64,000 bases of DNA from Comamonadaceae bacterium (GTDB lineage Bacteria > Pseudomonadota > Gammaproteobacteria > Burkholderiales > Burkholderiaceae_C), in the NCBI GenBank assembly GCA_947448735.1, contig CANFOS010000007.1:1-64000 (forward strand), written 5' to 3'. Positions within the stretch are counted from its first letter, which is position 1. Each line of letters begins with the position of its first letter. Both the position numbers and the translations under genes were made by a program. The notes under the pieces were generated by a model. That model had not been told where the DNA came from. It saw only the letters and a list, made by a program, of their open reading frames with translations, and ran no database searches. Below are positions 35,249 through 44,650 of this stretch, one piece after another.

Positions 35249-36022
35249 TTAGCTTTTGGCCGCTTTAAATGGCGCCCGATACAGCCAGACCGGGCGATCA
35301 GGGCTGGCATCAAACACGGCGTCGGGCTTCAGTGCCGACGCCACAAATTCCAGACTGACCAGCCAGGCGCCAGGTTTCAGCTCGATTTGCGCCTTGGCTT
35401 GGGCCTTCGCCATGGTCTCGGGCCGCTGAAACACGTACACCATGTCGTAAGTGCTCCAGTCAGCCAGCCACATGTCGCCGTGCATTACCTTTGCCCACGG
35501 GCAGCGCAGCGCGGCTATCCAGCACAAAGGCCGGCTAAATTCAATGCCGACCCAACGCGCTTTGGGGTAGGCCAGGCGAAGGGCCTTGAGGCCGTCGCCG
35601 GCACCACAGCCAGCGTCCAGGATCCGGGCATTGGAAGGCAAGGGCGCGTGGCTGGGCAGTTCCTGCAAGGCTTGCAAGGGGGTTGGAAAAACCGGTGCAT
35701 CACGCCACACATGAACCGGATAAATCAGCAGGCCCAGCGCCAGGGTCAAGAGCCAAACCCAAGGCGCCAGGGTGGCGGCACCTGAGAGCCACAAAGAAAC
35801 CGGGAAACCCAGCACCAAGGCGAGCAACCTGGCTTTGGAGTAGTTCAGCCGCCAGGCAACAGCGCCGGCCCCCAGCCCCGCCAGAAAAGGCAGCAACAAG
35901 GCGAGTTCTGGCATCACGCTATTGCGCAACAAGAAGGTGTGGAACAACCAGGCCATCGCCCAGACAAGCAAAGCCGGCAGAGGCCAGCGAAACAGCCTGG
36001 CCGTGCTGCTTGATGTTTTCAT
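35249..36022 (-). CDS. Membrane-anchored class I SAM-dependent methyltransferase
   Basis: 257 residues: about four hydrophobic helices within 1-105, then a Rossmann domain starting ARILDAGCGAGDGLKAL (motif I, ~135-150), with VGIEFSRPLCWIA as motif II and YDMVYVFQRPE as the motif IV region. The substrate is unknown. It is not coupled to either neighbour. Confidence 0.8.
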   Translation of the reverse strand: MKTSSSTARLFRWPLPALLVWAMAWLFHTFLLRNSVMPELALLLPFLAGLGAGAVAWRLNYSKARLLALVLGFPVSLWLSGAATLAPWVWLLTLALGLLIYPVHVWRDAPVFPTPLQALQELPSHAPLPSNARILDAGCGAGDGLKALRLAYPKARWVGIEFSRPLCWIAALRCPWAKVMHGDMWLADWSTYDMVYVFQRPETMAKAQAKAQIELKPGAWLVSLEFVASALKPDAVFDASPDRPVWLYRAPFKAAKS

Positions 36023-36063
36023 GTCCAGTTCAGCGCTGGAGAAAGGGTGTCGGTAGAGGGCAC

Positions 36064-36642
36064 TTAAAACAGCAAGAAAAATCCATTCAGGGTCGAAAGC
36101 GTGCCCAAAAATCCAAGCAAGGTGCCCACCGCATAGAGTGTCGGTATGCTGCCTAGTATTGAGACCGAGAGCAAGACAATGGCGATTTGAAGCATGCCTT
36201 CGGCGTAATCAAACCAAGGGTCTTGCCGCATCGCGTGGTCCCGGTTTTTTTCGTGTTCTTTGGCACGTACAAGCAATTCTTTTTTCCCCTCCTTGGTCTC
36301 CGGCTCTGACTCGTAGCGGTCACTGGTTTTTTTGTAGTCATCGATTTTTTTCTGAATCACTTCTTTGGTGCTGGCCGGCATCGCCACGGCACTCAGCAAC
36401 TGTATTTCCAGATCAGCGGCCGCAATTTTCAGGCTGGTTTGGCGGATGGTTTTAGCTTGGTAAAAAGAATAAGTGTTGGCTGCCAAAATATTCTCGTGGG
36501 TCGCCTCTTTCATTGAATTGGACCCCCCCAAGCTGGCCATCGCCAGCACCATGGCGAAAACCGAGATGGTCAGGGCCGTGCGGTTTTTCGACGTGTCACC
36601 GCCTTGGTGTCCAATCATTTCTGCAGTTTCTTGGGCTTCCAT
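36064..36642 (-). CDS. DUF4337-family membrane protein
   Basis: 192 residues with one hydrophobic helix at about 25-42, a long soluble/coiled-coil section, and two C-terminal helices (~150-192). The layout with the ANTYSFYQAKTIRQTS segment is that of DUF4337 proteins, whose function is not known. Only 24 bp separate it from the channel gene upstream, so it is probably in the same operon. Confidence 0.75.
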   Translation of the reverse strand: MEAQETAEMIGHQGGDTSKNRTALTISVFAMVLAMASLGGSNSMKEATHENILAANTYSFYQAKTIRQTSLKIAAADLEIQLLSAVAMPASTKEVIQKKIDDYKKTSDRYESEPETKEGKKELLVRAKEHEKNRDHAMRQDPWFDYAEGMLQIAIVLLSVSILGSIPTLYAVGTLLGFLGTLSTLNGFFLLF

Positions 36643-36666
36643 CTTTTTTACCTTGCAGACGGGGGT

Positions 36667-38307
36667 TTAGGATTTACTTTGAAAGGCACGCCACAAAGCC
36701 AGCTCGCTGGCAGTTAGACGGTCTTTGTCAACGGCAATTTTTTCGAACTTCACCGGGTCGGTGAGCAGTGTCAATTGCCGAATGGTGCTGAGCAAGGACT
36801 TGAAATGTTCAACCGCCAGTTCAGAGTTGCCGGCAATCGTCTGGAGCGGCATGGCACTGAAGTTTTCTGCGTCTTCAAGCTCTTGTTGCACTTGCTTTAT
36901 CAATGCATTGATTTCGACCACGTCGAAATGCAGGCGTTTGGATTCAGTCCGGATAAAGTCCATTTCTTCCGGATCGATGACACCATCGAGCAAGATGTCG
37001 TGAATTTTGTTTTTCAAGGCCTGCCGCTGTTTCATCAGCTCATCATTGAAGGCCGATGTCATCAAGGCCGCTGGAATGGCAAAGATGCCGATGCCCATCA
37101 AAGCCACGATGATGGTCATGGCACGGCCGGCTGGCGTGACGGGCGAAATGTCCCCATAACCCACCGAAGCCAGCGTGATCACCGCCCAGTAAATCGAGTT
37201 GGGAATGTTGTCAAATTTGTCCGGCTGCGCTTCGTGTTCAAACAAGAAACCCAGTGAGGCAGTCAGCACCACCAGCAGCAACATGATGAAGCTGGCAGCG
37301 GCGATGATCGGCCATTCCCGCTGGATCACGCGTCCCAAGGTGGCCGTGGCCTCATTGCCGCGTGTGAGCTTGAGCAGCCGGGCCAGTCGGAACACCCGCA
37401 AAAATCGCAAGTCGATCAGGTGGTGCAGGAAAATTTCCAGGAAGAAGGGAAGAATCGCCAGAAAATCGATCACCGTCGACGCTTGTTTGGCCTGCTTGAA
37501 CCGGCCGGCCACCGCATGCGAAAAACGCGGCTCTTCCACGCAGCAATACAGTCGCATGCAATATTCCATCGTGAAGATGGCGACCGCTACCGCGTCCAGA
37601 ATCACGAACTCCACATGCAAAATATAAGAGACGCTCTGGACCGACTCCAGCACCACGGCTATCACCGATATCAACACCCAGACGGCGATAAAGTTGTTGA
37701 AAAACTCTTGCAGCTTGCCGCCATAAGGGCTGACAAACATGAGGGCATGCATTCTTTGGCGAAAGGTCCTGCCCTGGTTCAGCTGAATAAATTCGTGATA
37801 CGCAGGAATGATCACCCTGAACAGCTTTAAGGTCCTCAGCAAACGAAGAAACCGCAGCATCCTCAGATCGATGGGGATAAAAGCCTGCAGGTAAAACGGT
37901 GCCACCGCCAGAAAATCGATGATCGCAAACGGGCTGCTCACATAGCCCAGACGGGGGCTGCGCTTGTTTTTGAATTCTTCATCTTCCGGGGCCAAATAAA
38001 GCCGCAACGCATATTCCAGGGTGAAGGCCCCGACCGAAAAAATATCGAACATATGAAACCAGTTTTTATAGGTGTCATAAATCGCAGGGACATGCTCAAA
38101 AATCAGGACGAACAAATTCACCACGATCAGGATGCCGATCCAGCGGTCAAATCCTTTTTGGTAGTTGCCAGGAATATTCGGGTCTAGCAGCCAGGAGTAC
38201 AACCATTTTCGCAGCGGCAAACCACTGGGAATATCGGCCTGGACTTCAGCATCCAGAATGTGAGTGACGTCTAGATCTTTGATCGATATGGATTGATGGC
38301 TTTTCAT
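36667..38307 (-). CDS. Potassium channel with two voltage-sensor domains and one pore
   Basis: 546 residues. Residues 50-170 are a four-helix voltage sensor with an S4-like segment RMLRFLRLLRTLKLFR (149-164). Residues 200-318 are a second sensor with DLRFLRVFRLARLLKLTR (299-316). Helices S5/S6 then flank TLASVGYGD (378-386), a canonical K+ selectivity filter. About 140 soluble, coiled-coil-prone residues follow. Usual bacterial Kv channels have one sensor and about 250-300 residues. There is no pore between the two sensors, so it is not a two-pore channel. It sits in a gene group with DUF4337 and periplasmic proteins. Confidence 0.85.
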   Translation of the reverse strand: MKSHQSISIKDLDVTHILDAEVQADIPSGLPLRKWLYSWLLDPNIPGNYQKGFDRWIGILIVVNLFVLIFEHVPAIYDTYKNWFHMFDIFSVGAFTLEYALRLYLAPEDEEFKNKRSPRLGYVSSPFAIIDFLAVAPFYLQAFIPIDLRMLRFLRLLRTLKLFRVIIPAYHEFIQLNQGRTFRQRMHALMFVSPYGGKLQEFFNNFIAVWVLISVIAVVLESVQSVSYILHVEFVILDAVAVAIFTMEYCMRLYCCVEEPRFSHAVAGRFKQAKQASTVIDFLAILPFFLEIFLHHLIDLRFLRVFRLARLLKLTRGNEATATLGRVIQREWPIIAAASFIMLLLVVLTASLGFLFEHEAQPDKFDNIPNSIYWAVITLASVGYGDISPVTPAGRAMTIIVALMGIGIFAIPAALMTSAFNDELMKQRQALKNKIHDILLDGVIDPEEMDFIRTESKRLHFDVVEINALIKQVQQELEDAENFSAMPLQTIAGNSELAVEHFKSLLSTIRQLTLLTDPVKFEKIAVDKDRLTASELALWRAFQSKS

Positions 38308-38315
38308 GGTGCGCC

Positions 38316-39026
38316 TCAGAACTCAATGTCCGAAATTTTGATCGGATAGCCGCCCTTGTCACACACAGACACGGTGATCAGCTGCTTGTCTTTGATCGAA
38401 TCGGTCGGTGCCAAATTTGATTTCACAAAGGGAACGGCCGAGCCAGGGGGCGTCGCCAGCGACTTTTTAAAGTCGATGCCACCGGCCAAGCTGCTGTCCG
38501 ATGCCACGCAGTTCTCAACATAGCTGGCTGGCTTGGCGGTAAAGGGGTTGCGCATGTCTTTGAAACTGGTGCTTGTCAGCAATTGCTTCAGGCAGCCCCC
38601 CCAGGTGTTGACCGCAGCGGCGGCTGGCGCTGGTGCGGCTGCTACTGGTGCGGCTGCGTCTGCCGCGGGCGCAGCAGGCTGCTCGGCGTTGCTTTCGGCC
38701 AAGGGGGTGCTTGGCAAGGCTGGCGCGGTATTGAGGGCCTTTCCTGTGTCGCCACCGGCACAGGCCGGGTAAGCGTAGTTGGCTTGAAAGCGCTCCTGAC
38801 TCGCATACTTGAACCAGGTCACCCAGGCTTCACCGTTGGCTTTGGCAGCTTCCGTTTTGAGCGCTTCCTGGCGGGCAACAATGCCAAGCCAGGTCACCGC
38901 ACAAAACACCAGCACCAGAAACGCCAAAAAAGCACCGTCGTAACGTGTGAAAGTGGCTGGCGGCTTTTCGGGTTTCGACTCGAGCGACGTTTCCATGGTT
39001 TGTTCTTTCAAGGCAAGTGATGACAA
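38316..39026 (-). CDS. Hypothetical membrane-anchored protein, 236 aa
   Basis: One transmembrane helix at about 30-50, then an extracytoplasmic domain split by an alanine/proline-rich linker (about 105-140). Four cysteines in the C-terminal half could form disulfides. No family is recognised. It ends 8 bp before the channel start, which implies co-transcription. ATG 38996 is a possible alternative start. Confidence 0.65.
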   Translation of the reverse strand: MSSLALKEQTMETSLESKPEKPPATFTRYDGAFLAFLVLVFCAVTWLGIVARQEALKTEAAKANGEAWVTWFKYASQERFQANYAYPACAGGDTGKALNTAPALPSTPLAESNAEQPAAPAADAAAPVAAAPAPAAAAVNTWGGCLKQLLTSTSFKDMRNPFTAKPASYVENCVASDSSLAGGIDFKKSLATPPGSAVPFVKSNLAPTDSIKDKQLITVSVCDKGGYPIKISDIEF

Positions 39027-39060
39027 CGCATCGACCGATGCTCAGCACGACTGAGCGTTG

Positions 39061-39585
39061 TTAAAAAGGCGCTTTGATGTATTTGGCACAAACGCCCTTG
39101 ATCATGTGGCGCTGCGTGCCATCGTTGAAAGTCAGGGTCTGTACAAAGGCACCATTTTTCAAGTCCAGACTGAATTCTTCCTGAGTGATCATTTTTCCAA
39201 AGCGTTCGAACATGGCGGGACGGCTGACAAAGGCCTTCGAGCCTTCCATCCGCAGCGCACCCTTGCGCGATTCCGAGATTGAGTACTCACCTTGATACCA
39301 GCCCGATTTCCCCTCGGGATCGAGTCCGGCAACCAGATATTCAGAGGTCACCTTCGGCTCAGACCGCAGCTCGGCTTTTGGCGTCGACACGGTCACTTCG
39401 CAAAAAAAACTAGCCGGCGTTTTGCCTAATTTCGGCAGCAGGCTGTCAAGTTCCTTGTCGCGGTCAGCCGCCAGGGGCGTGGCGACATGAATCCAGCCTT
39501 GTGCGTTGGCCACCCAGCCCAGTGCTCCCAGCGCCGAAGTCGTCAATAAAGCGGTCGACAAGATGGCAGTCCAGTTTTTACTCAT
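39061..39585 (-). CDS. Hypothetical exported protein, 174 aa
   Basis: An N-terminal hydrophobic segment (TAILSTALLTTSALGALGWV) followed by a soluble domain predicted beta-rich, with one pair of cysteines. It is probably periplasmic or anchored. No recognised motif. It lies between the carbonic anhydrase and the membrane protein on the same strand. Confidence 0.65.
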   Translation of the reverse strand: MSKNWTAILSTALLTTSALGALGWVANAQGWIHVATPLAADRDKELDSLLPKLGKTPASFFCEVTVSTPKAELRSEPKVTSEYLVAGLDPEGKSGWYQGEYSISESRKGALRMEGSKAFVSRPAMFERFGKMITQEEFSLDLKNGAFVQTLTFNDGTQRHMIKGVCAKYIKAPF

Positions 39586-39627
39586 GGTCGTTCCGGTAGG
39601 GTGGTGAAGTGCACAGTTTGAAAGCCA

Positions 39628-40989
39628 TCAGTTCATCACGATTTCCCGGCCATTGCGGGGCTGCACGGGGCGTGCGTTGTTCTTGAACGGAAATTTGCCG
39701 ACCTGAACGCTTGACACATTGACGGGCGTTCGCAAAATAAAGAAACTGACGCCCTCGGTGCAAGGCGGGGTGGTGAGCGAGCCTTCATAGCTGTAAAACT
39801 CGAATTCACGGGGCAGCAGGCTGGCTGGGTTAAATTTGACGCCTTCAGGGCTGGACTCCGCGCCTTCAGCCGTTGGCAGATTGTCCCAAAGCGTTTTAAT
39901 GCCGGGGTTTTCGTTGCCTTCTTTGAGCAGCACACCCAGCACCGCCAATTTGCCGGCCGCGTTTTTGTGAACAAAATGGATCACCATGGCCATCGGAACC
40001 CCATTGATTTTTTCTTCGCTCGGGCGATGAAAGTGGAACTGAAGCAGGTCATGCGGCACGCTGTCAATCCGCAACTTGCTGCCAGGCGCCACGTTGACCT
40101 GAATCGTATGGCCGTTGTTGATGATTTTGAGCGGACCTTCCTTGTAGTCCGCGCTCACACTGGTGCGTGCCTTGACAAAAGGTCCCTGAATGTCCAGAGG
40201 TGATTGCGATTTGCCTTTGGCGCAGGTCGGGAACTCCTTGCCCCAGCGCTCTGGACCCATGAGTCCGTCGTAGCCCCACTCGTGCTTGGAGTCATGGCCA
40301 GCCTTCTTGTCGGACTTCTCGGCTTTGTCGGATTTCTCGGTTTTATCGGACTTTCCGGCTTTGTCGTGCGATTCACCCTTGCCATGCGATTCAGCCTTGC
40401 CGTGAGCGCCGCCTTTTTCTTCTGGCTCCGCTTTGGACTCCTTGCCTTCGGCGGCCGCCGACGAGGGCTTGCATTCAGCCAATAAGTCGACTTTCTCTCC
40501 CCCGGCGATCAAAGCCATCTGAGCTGAACAAATGGTGTTTTTTCGGTTTCCCAAATCCGATGTTTTGAGCGTCTTGCGAAACGCTTCAAGCGTGGCGGGG
40601 TCATTGCTGCCTTTGGTCAGCAGCAGCACAGCAGCCAGGCCGACTTGTTGCTCGTCTGACAATTTCTTTTTTGCTTTATAGGCTGCTTGCAAGTCGGCCA
40701 AGGTGGCGCCGCTGGACAAGCCCGCTTTGACCGCGGCCAGTTCCTGCAGCTGGGCCTCCATGGGCGTGAGTTGTTCGCGCAGCGACTCGGCTTTTTCTTC
40801 AGCTGCTTTCACCGACTCGCCTGAGGTCTGGAGCGATTTGGCGGCCTCATCAGCAGCAGTTTGCAAGGCTTTCAGCTGGCTCGAACTTTTTTGATTTTGT
40901 TGCCAGTTCAGCCAGCCAAAAGCGCCGGCACCGATCAGTGCCAGGGCTAAAAAGACTTCAATGATTGTTCTTTTCATGATGTTTTTCAA
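39628..40989 (-). CDS. Membrane-anchored alpha-carbonic anhydrase with N-terminal coiled coil
   Basis: 453 residues. An N-terminal anchor helix (8-26) is followed by a coiled coil (35-90), a small helical domain to about 175 and a charged Lys/Ser/Asp/His-rich linker (183-235). The alpha-type carbonic anhydrase domain occupies 236-450. Zinc ligands are H319, H321 (QFHFHRPSE) and H338 (VIHFVH), and H294 in NNGH matches the proton-shuttle position. It hydrates CO2 in the periplasm. Typical bacterial alpha-CAs are about 250 residues, so the N-terminal 230 are an unusual addition. It is the first gene of a leftward group with the double-sensor K+ channel. Confidence 0.88.
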   Translation of the reverse strand: MKNIMKRTIIEVFLALALIGAGAFGWLNWQQNQKSSSQLKALQTAADEAAKSLQTSGESVKAAEEKAESLREQLTPMEAQLQELAAVKAGLSSGATLADLQAAYKAKKKLSDEQQVGLAAVLLLTKGSNDPATLEAFRKTLKTSDLGNRKNTICSAQMALIAGGEKVDLLAECKPSSAAAEGKESKAEPEEKGGAHGKAESHGKGESHDKAGKSDKTEKSDKAEKSDKKAGHDSKHEWGYDGLMGPERWGKEFPTCAKGKSQSPLDIQGPFVKARTSVSADYKEGPLKIINNGHTIQVNVAPGSKLRIDSVPHDLLQFHFHRPSEEKINGVPMAMVIHFVHKNAAGKLAVLGVLLKEGNENPGIKTLWDNLPTAEGAESSPEGVKFNPASLLPREFEFYSYEGSLTTPPCTEGVSFFILRTPVNVSSVQVGKFPFKNNARPVQPRNGREIVMN

Positions 40990-41142
40990 CAGGATGGGTT
41001 AATACAAGGCGACTTGCCGAAACACGTGAACCGATAAATGCCACGCTGAACCTTCGGGAATCGGAGGGAATTGTCAAAACTTGAGTCACGATGGGGCGAT
41101 CGCCTTGTTTTGACGCTATGGCAGACCGGTTCATGTCGGTGG

Positions 41143-41862
41143 TCATGGGGCAATCCATCCTGCTTGCAGCCAGTGGCTGTAGTTCGGGGCGTACCGCCAG
41201 GCAATGTGGTGGACAGGTGTGCCGCTCGGGAAAAGGTTCGCTGTCAGGTGGTCAAGCCAGTCACCCCGGGCATTGAACTGGACACTGAATTGGGCAATTT
41301 CCGGGTTTTGGTCGGAGCTGGGGTGGGCGACCCGAACGCTGGGATGGCTGCGCGGTGCGCCAGCGGCCGGCCCGGCGGGGTAGACCGGTCCCGAATAGGC
41401 ATCGTGCACGCTGCCCCATTCCCGCCCGCGCATGCTGCGGCTTATGTTGTCGATCTGGGCGCAGGCCAGGTCGATCGAGGGTTGCTGAAAGCGCAGCTGC
41501 CCCAGCACGTTGTCAAACAGAACGGCCGCTTTCGGGTGGGCACGCAAAACCGCGTCAAGCGATGTCAATGCATCGCTGGTGCAGCAGGTCAACTCGGTTC
41601 CTGAGGCTTGCAACTGGCGCCCATGACGCCATCGAAAAAGGGGGGCTGCCCAGCTGTCAATATCAAAAGTGGTGATCTTTTTAAAGCCCTGCAGCCACCG
41701 GACCGGCATCATCCAGCCGGCACTCGCGCCAATGATCAGCAGCTCCTGGCGGGCGGGCTGGACTTGACCCAGCCATTGGCCGATGTCGTCACACGCGCCT
41801 TGCCATTGGCTCTGCCGCTGCCAGGCGCGCCAATGCCAAAGAAGGCCCCCGGTGCGATTCAT
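41143..41862 (-). CDS. Unknown protein at the end of the fliE-J operon, Rossmann-like
   Basis: 239 residues, tryptophan-rich. A LLIIGASAGWMMPVRWL loop followed by ITTFDID and a later AAVLFDNVLGQLRF strand look like the SAM-binding half of a methyltransferase fold, but catalytic motifs are not clear. Its ATG overlaps the fliJ stop (ATGA), so it is translated with the flagellar operon. It is not FliK, which would be expected there. Confidence 0.6.
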   Translation of the reverse strand: MNRTGGLLWHWRAWQRQSQWQGACDDIGQWLGQVQPARQELLIIGASAGWMMPVRWLQGFKKITTFDIDSWAAPLFRWRHGRQLQASGTELTCCTSDALTSLDAVLRAHPKAAVLFDNVLGQLRFQQPSIDLACAQIDNISRSMRGREWGSVHDAYSGPVYPAGPAAGAPRSHPSVRVAHPSSDQNPEIAQFSVQFNARGDWLDHLTANLFPSGTPVHHIAWRYAPNYSHWLQAGWIAP

Positions 41863-42302
41863 GCGGCCTTTGACTGGTTGAACTGCATCACGCCCAGCGC
41901 GTCCATGCCCGCCTGTTCACGCATCTGGTGGTATTTCTGCACCGCTTTGAGATCGCTTTCTATCAGCGACTGCATTTTGAGGAGATCTTCCTGAGCCCTG
42001 CGGGTGCGTTCCTCCAGACCGGCCAGGTGGCTGCTGGCTGTGGCCAGGTCTTGCTCCACACGTTCGCGCAGAACCACCAGCCGCGTCATGAACTGACGGT
42101 GGTTCAGGGTGGCCGACATGCCGGTAGAGCTGCTCGGGCCGACGGTTTGCGCCTGGTACTCCTGCAGCATCTGATCCAGCCGTTGCCGGCTGCTGAGCAG
42201 CGACTCGCGCACCCGCAGCGCCTGTCCGGTGTCAGCCTGAAGCTGCGCCAGGCGTTTCTCCACTCTGCTTTCCAGCGCTTTCCAGCAGCTACGAACTTTC
42301 AT
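41859..42302 (-). CDS. fliJ: Flagellar export chaperone FliJ
   Basis: 147 residues, almost entirely helical and coiled-coil, as in FliJ, the central stalk of the export ATPase complex. Family identity rests mainly on size, helical pattern and position directly after fliI (10-bp gap). Confidence 0.85.
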   Translation of the reverse strand: MKVRSCWKALESRVEKRLAQLQADTGQALRVRESLLSSRQRLDQMLQEYQAQTVGPSSSTGMSATLNHRQFMTRLVVLRERVEQDLATASSHLAGLEERTRRAQEDLLKMQSLIESDLKAVQKYHQMREQAGMDALGVMQFNQSKAA

Positions 42303-42312
42303 GGGGTGGTCC

Positions 42313-43641
42313 TCAGAGTTCCATCATGATGCGCAAGTCAGTCCGGGTTTTGGCCTCGTCCACACCTGACAGCCTGTCCTGACGCAGAAAGTTTTCCATC
42401 GTCTCGCGCAGCTCGATGGCCTCGTCAATGTCAACGTTGCTGCCCGCCTGGTAGGCCCCGACCTGAATCAAATCCACATTTTGCTGGTACAGCGACCAGA
42501 GGCGCCGAAACCGATTGGCCATTTTCAGTTCTGCTGGCGAGAGCAGGTTTTGCATCACCCGCGAGATCGATCCATTGAGCTCAATGGCCGGGTAATGGGC
42601 GGCATCGGCCAGCTGGCGTGACAGCATGACCTGGCCATCGAGCGAGGCCCGGGCGATGTCGACAACCGGGTCATTGGCGTCGTCGCCTTCGGCCAGCACG
42701 GTATAAATCGCCGTGATCGAGCCGTGCCCATGCCGCCCGACACCAGCGCGTTCTATCAAATTGGGTAACAAGGCAAACACCGACGGCGGATAGCCCTTGG
42801 ACGTGGGCGGCTCGCCAATGGCCAGGCCGATTTCACGCTGCGCGTGTGCCACCCGGGTCAAGCTGTCGACCAGCAGCAACACATCTTTGCCCTGATCTCG
42901 AAAGTATTCCGCCACCACATGCGACAGGTGGGCCGCTTTCAGGCGCAATACCGGAGAGACATTGGCCGGCGCGGCAATCACCACGGATTTGGCCAGGCCG
43001 TCAGGCCCCAGCGTCTCGTTGATGAAGGCCTGGACTTCGCGGCCGCGCTCGCCAATCAGGCCGATCACGACGATGTCGGCCTTGGTAAATCGCGTGATCA
43101 TGCCCAGCAACTCACTTTTACCAACCCCTGAACCAGCAACCAGGCCCACCCGCTGACCCCGACCGAGGGTCAGAAGCCCGTTGATGGCCTTGACGCCAAC
43201 GTCCAGGATGCGGTCAATCGGGCCGCGGTCCATGGGGTTGAGCGGCAAGCCCAGCAGACCCAGTTGGGTGCTGTAAAGAGGTTTTGGTTTTCCGTCCAGC
43301 GGTTCGCCTTGGGCATCAATGACTCGCCCCAACAGTGCATCGCCGACCTGCGCATGGCCGCTGTAACTGCGTACCCGTACCGCGGCACCCGGCGCAATAC
43401 CGGTGGGTTCGGAAAGCGGCATCAGGTACAGGGTTTGGTCAGAAAATCCCACCACCTCCGCATCGATCCGGCTGCCGTCTTGTGCCCGCACGTCGCACAA
43501 GGCGCCGATGGGCGCCATGATGCCGCGCGCCTCCAGGCGCAGGCCCACCAGGCGGACCAAGGTGCCGCTTCGAACCGGTCGCTGCCGCGGCAGTTCCAGC
43601 GTGCTGATGGCTTGGTCGACAACGGACTCAAAGTCAGACAT
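42313..43641 (-). CDS. fliI: Flagellum-specific ATPase FliI
   Basis: The start is placed at ATG 43641, preceded by GAGGT, giving 442 residues. Walker A GLVAGSGVGKSELLGM, Walker B DVLLLVDSLTR, and the EIGLAIGEPPTSKGYPPSVF segment identify the FliI/YscN family. It energises unfolding and delivery of flagellar export substrates. The start overlaps the fliH end by 8 bp. The longer frame to 43692 is unlikely. Confidence 0.95.
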   Translation of the reverse strand: MSDFESVVDQAISTLELPRQRPVRSGTLVRLVGLRLEARGIMAPIGALCDVRAQDGSRIDAEVVGFSDQTLYLMPLSEPTGIAPGAAVRVRSYSGHAQVGDALLGRVIDAQGEPLDGKPKPLYSTQLGLLGLPLNPMDRGPIDRILDVGVKAINGLLTLGRGQRVGLVAGSGVGKSELLGMITRFTKADIVVIGLIGERGREVQAFINETLGPDGLAKSVVIAAPANVSPVLRLKAAHLSHVVAEYFRDQGKDVLLLVDSLTRVAHAQREIGLAIGEPPTSKGYPPSVFALLPNLIERAGVGRHGHGSITAIYTVLAEGDDANDPVVDIARASLDGQVMLSRQLADAAHYPAIELNGSISRVMQNLLSPAELKMANRFRRLWSLYQQNVDLIQVGAYQAGSNVDIDEAIELRETMENFLRQDRLSGVDEAKTRTDLRIMMEL

Positions 43642-44650
43642 CTGACGGGACCTCAAGAACAGCTTTGTCGCTCGGGTCAGCCGCCAGGCCATCTGGCCGG
43701 TTGGACCTGGGATCGGTCAGCGCTGACGTCGAATCCAGCGGTGCGTGATGTGGGGCCGGCTGCTGTGTCGCGGTCGCTCGGTTGCTGTCTGCGCGGTCGG
43801 GATTGAATGCCGAGTTGTCGCGCCAACGCTGCACATTCAGCCCCAGCCCAGTTGCCAGGCCAGCGAGTCGATCGGCCATCAAATCTTCGACCTGTGTGTG
43901 ATTGGCGCTGGCGCGGACACTGCCCTGGGTCAGCGCCTCATTGGCCTGCATTCGCAAACTTGCCGCGCCTTTGATGCCGGTGCGCTGGCGCAAGTCTTCC
44001 CAGGCAGCCAGGTCGTTGGGATGCAGTTCCACCTGAATCACCGACGTATCGCTGACGGACAGCTCATCGACACAGGCTTGCACCAAGCGTTCAATCGCAT
44101 GGCCATCCAGATTCAGCTCGGCCGACACCAGGTGTTCGGCCAAATGCAAGGCCAGGCGTTTGAGGGGCTCAAAATAAATGTCGGGGCTTTGCTGCAGCAC
44201 CGCCAGGGCTGCCTGAATAGACGCCAACAGTGACTGGTCGCTGGCCAAGCGGGTTTCGAGCGCCTGTTCCATTTCAGCTTGCATCGCCACGCGGGTTTCT
44301 GCCACCCCTTGTGCGTGTCCTTCAAGGCGAGCCTGCGCCACAGCTTCTGCCGTGGCAGCGGCCAGCGGGTCTGAAAGGGCGGCATCGGCTTTGATGTCCG
44401 GCTCGGCCTGAGCTGCGTCCGGCATGCTGTCGCTTGGGGCAAGCGCCGGGTCGGGCGCGCTTTCGTCGGTCAAACGGGAGAAGTCCGTGGCGTCGAACAA
44501 GGCAATGGCGCTGGCGTTCCAGGCGTTCGCCTCAAATTTGCTTGCTGCGACCTGGGGTTGCAGCAAATCGAGCGCCTGCCAGACCCGGGCTGGACGCGGG
44601 CCGGCGGCTCGCGCAGCGGCCCCTGGCGAGGCGCTCTGCGCATCAGACAT
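43634..44650 (-). CDS. fliH: Flagellar assembly protein FliH
   Basis: 338 residues, longer than usual FliH (about 230-250). The C-terminal part (about 120-270) has the conserved helical/beta FliH core with HLAEHLVSAELNLD and VELHPNDL. An alanine-rich low-complexity N-terminal extension and a polar tail of about 60 residues account for the extra length. It binds and inhibits FliI. Confidence 0.9.
   Translation of the reverse strand: MSDAQSASPGAAARAAGPRPARVWQALDLLQPQVAASKFEANAWNASAIALFDATDFSRLTDESAPDPALAPSDSMPDAAQAEPDIKADAALSDPLAAATAEAVAQARLEGHAQGVAETRVAMQAEMEQALETRLASDQSLLASIQAALAVLQQSPDIYFEPLKRLALHLAEHLVSAELNLDGHAIERLVQACVDELSVSDTSVIQVELHPNDLAAWEDLRQRTGIKGAASLRMQANEALTQGSVRASANHTQVEDLMADRLAGLATGLGLNVQRWRDNSAFNPDRADSNRATATQQPAPHHAPLDSTSALTDPRSNRPDGLAADPSDKAVLEVPSDV

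Noticed and set aside
36667-38307. Reading the channel as a two-pore or ligand-gated channel
   Set aside because: Only one selectivity filter is present and no cyclic-nucleotide-binding or RCK motif is visible.
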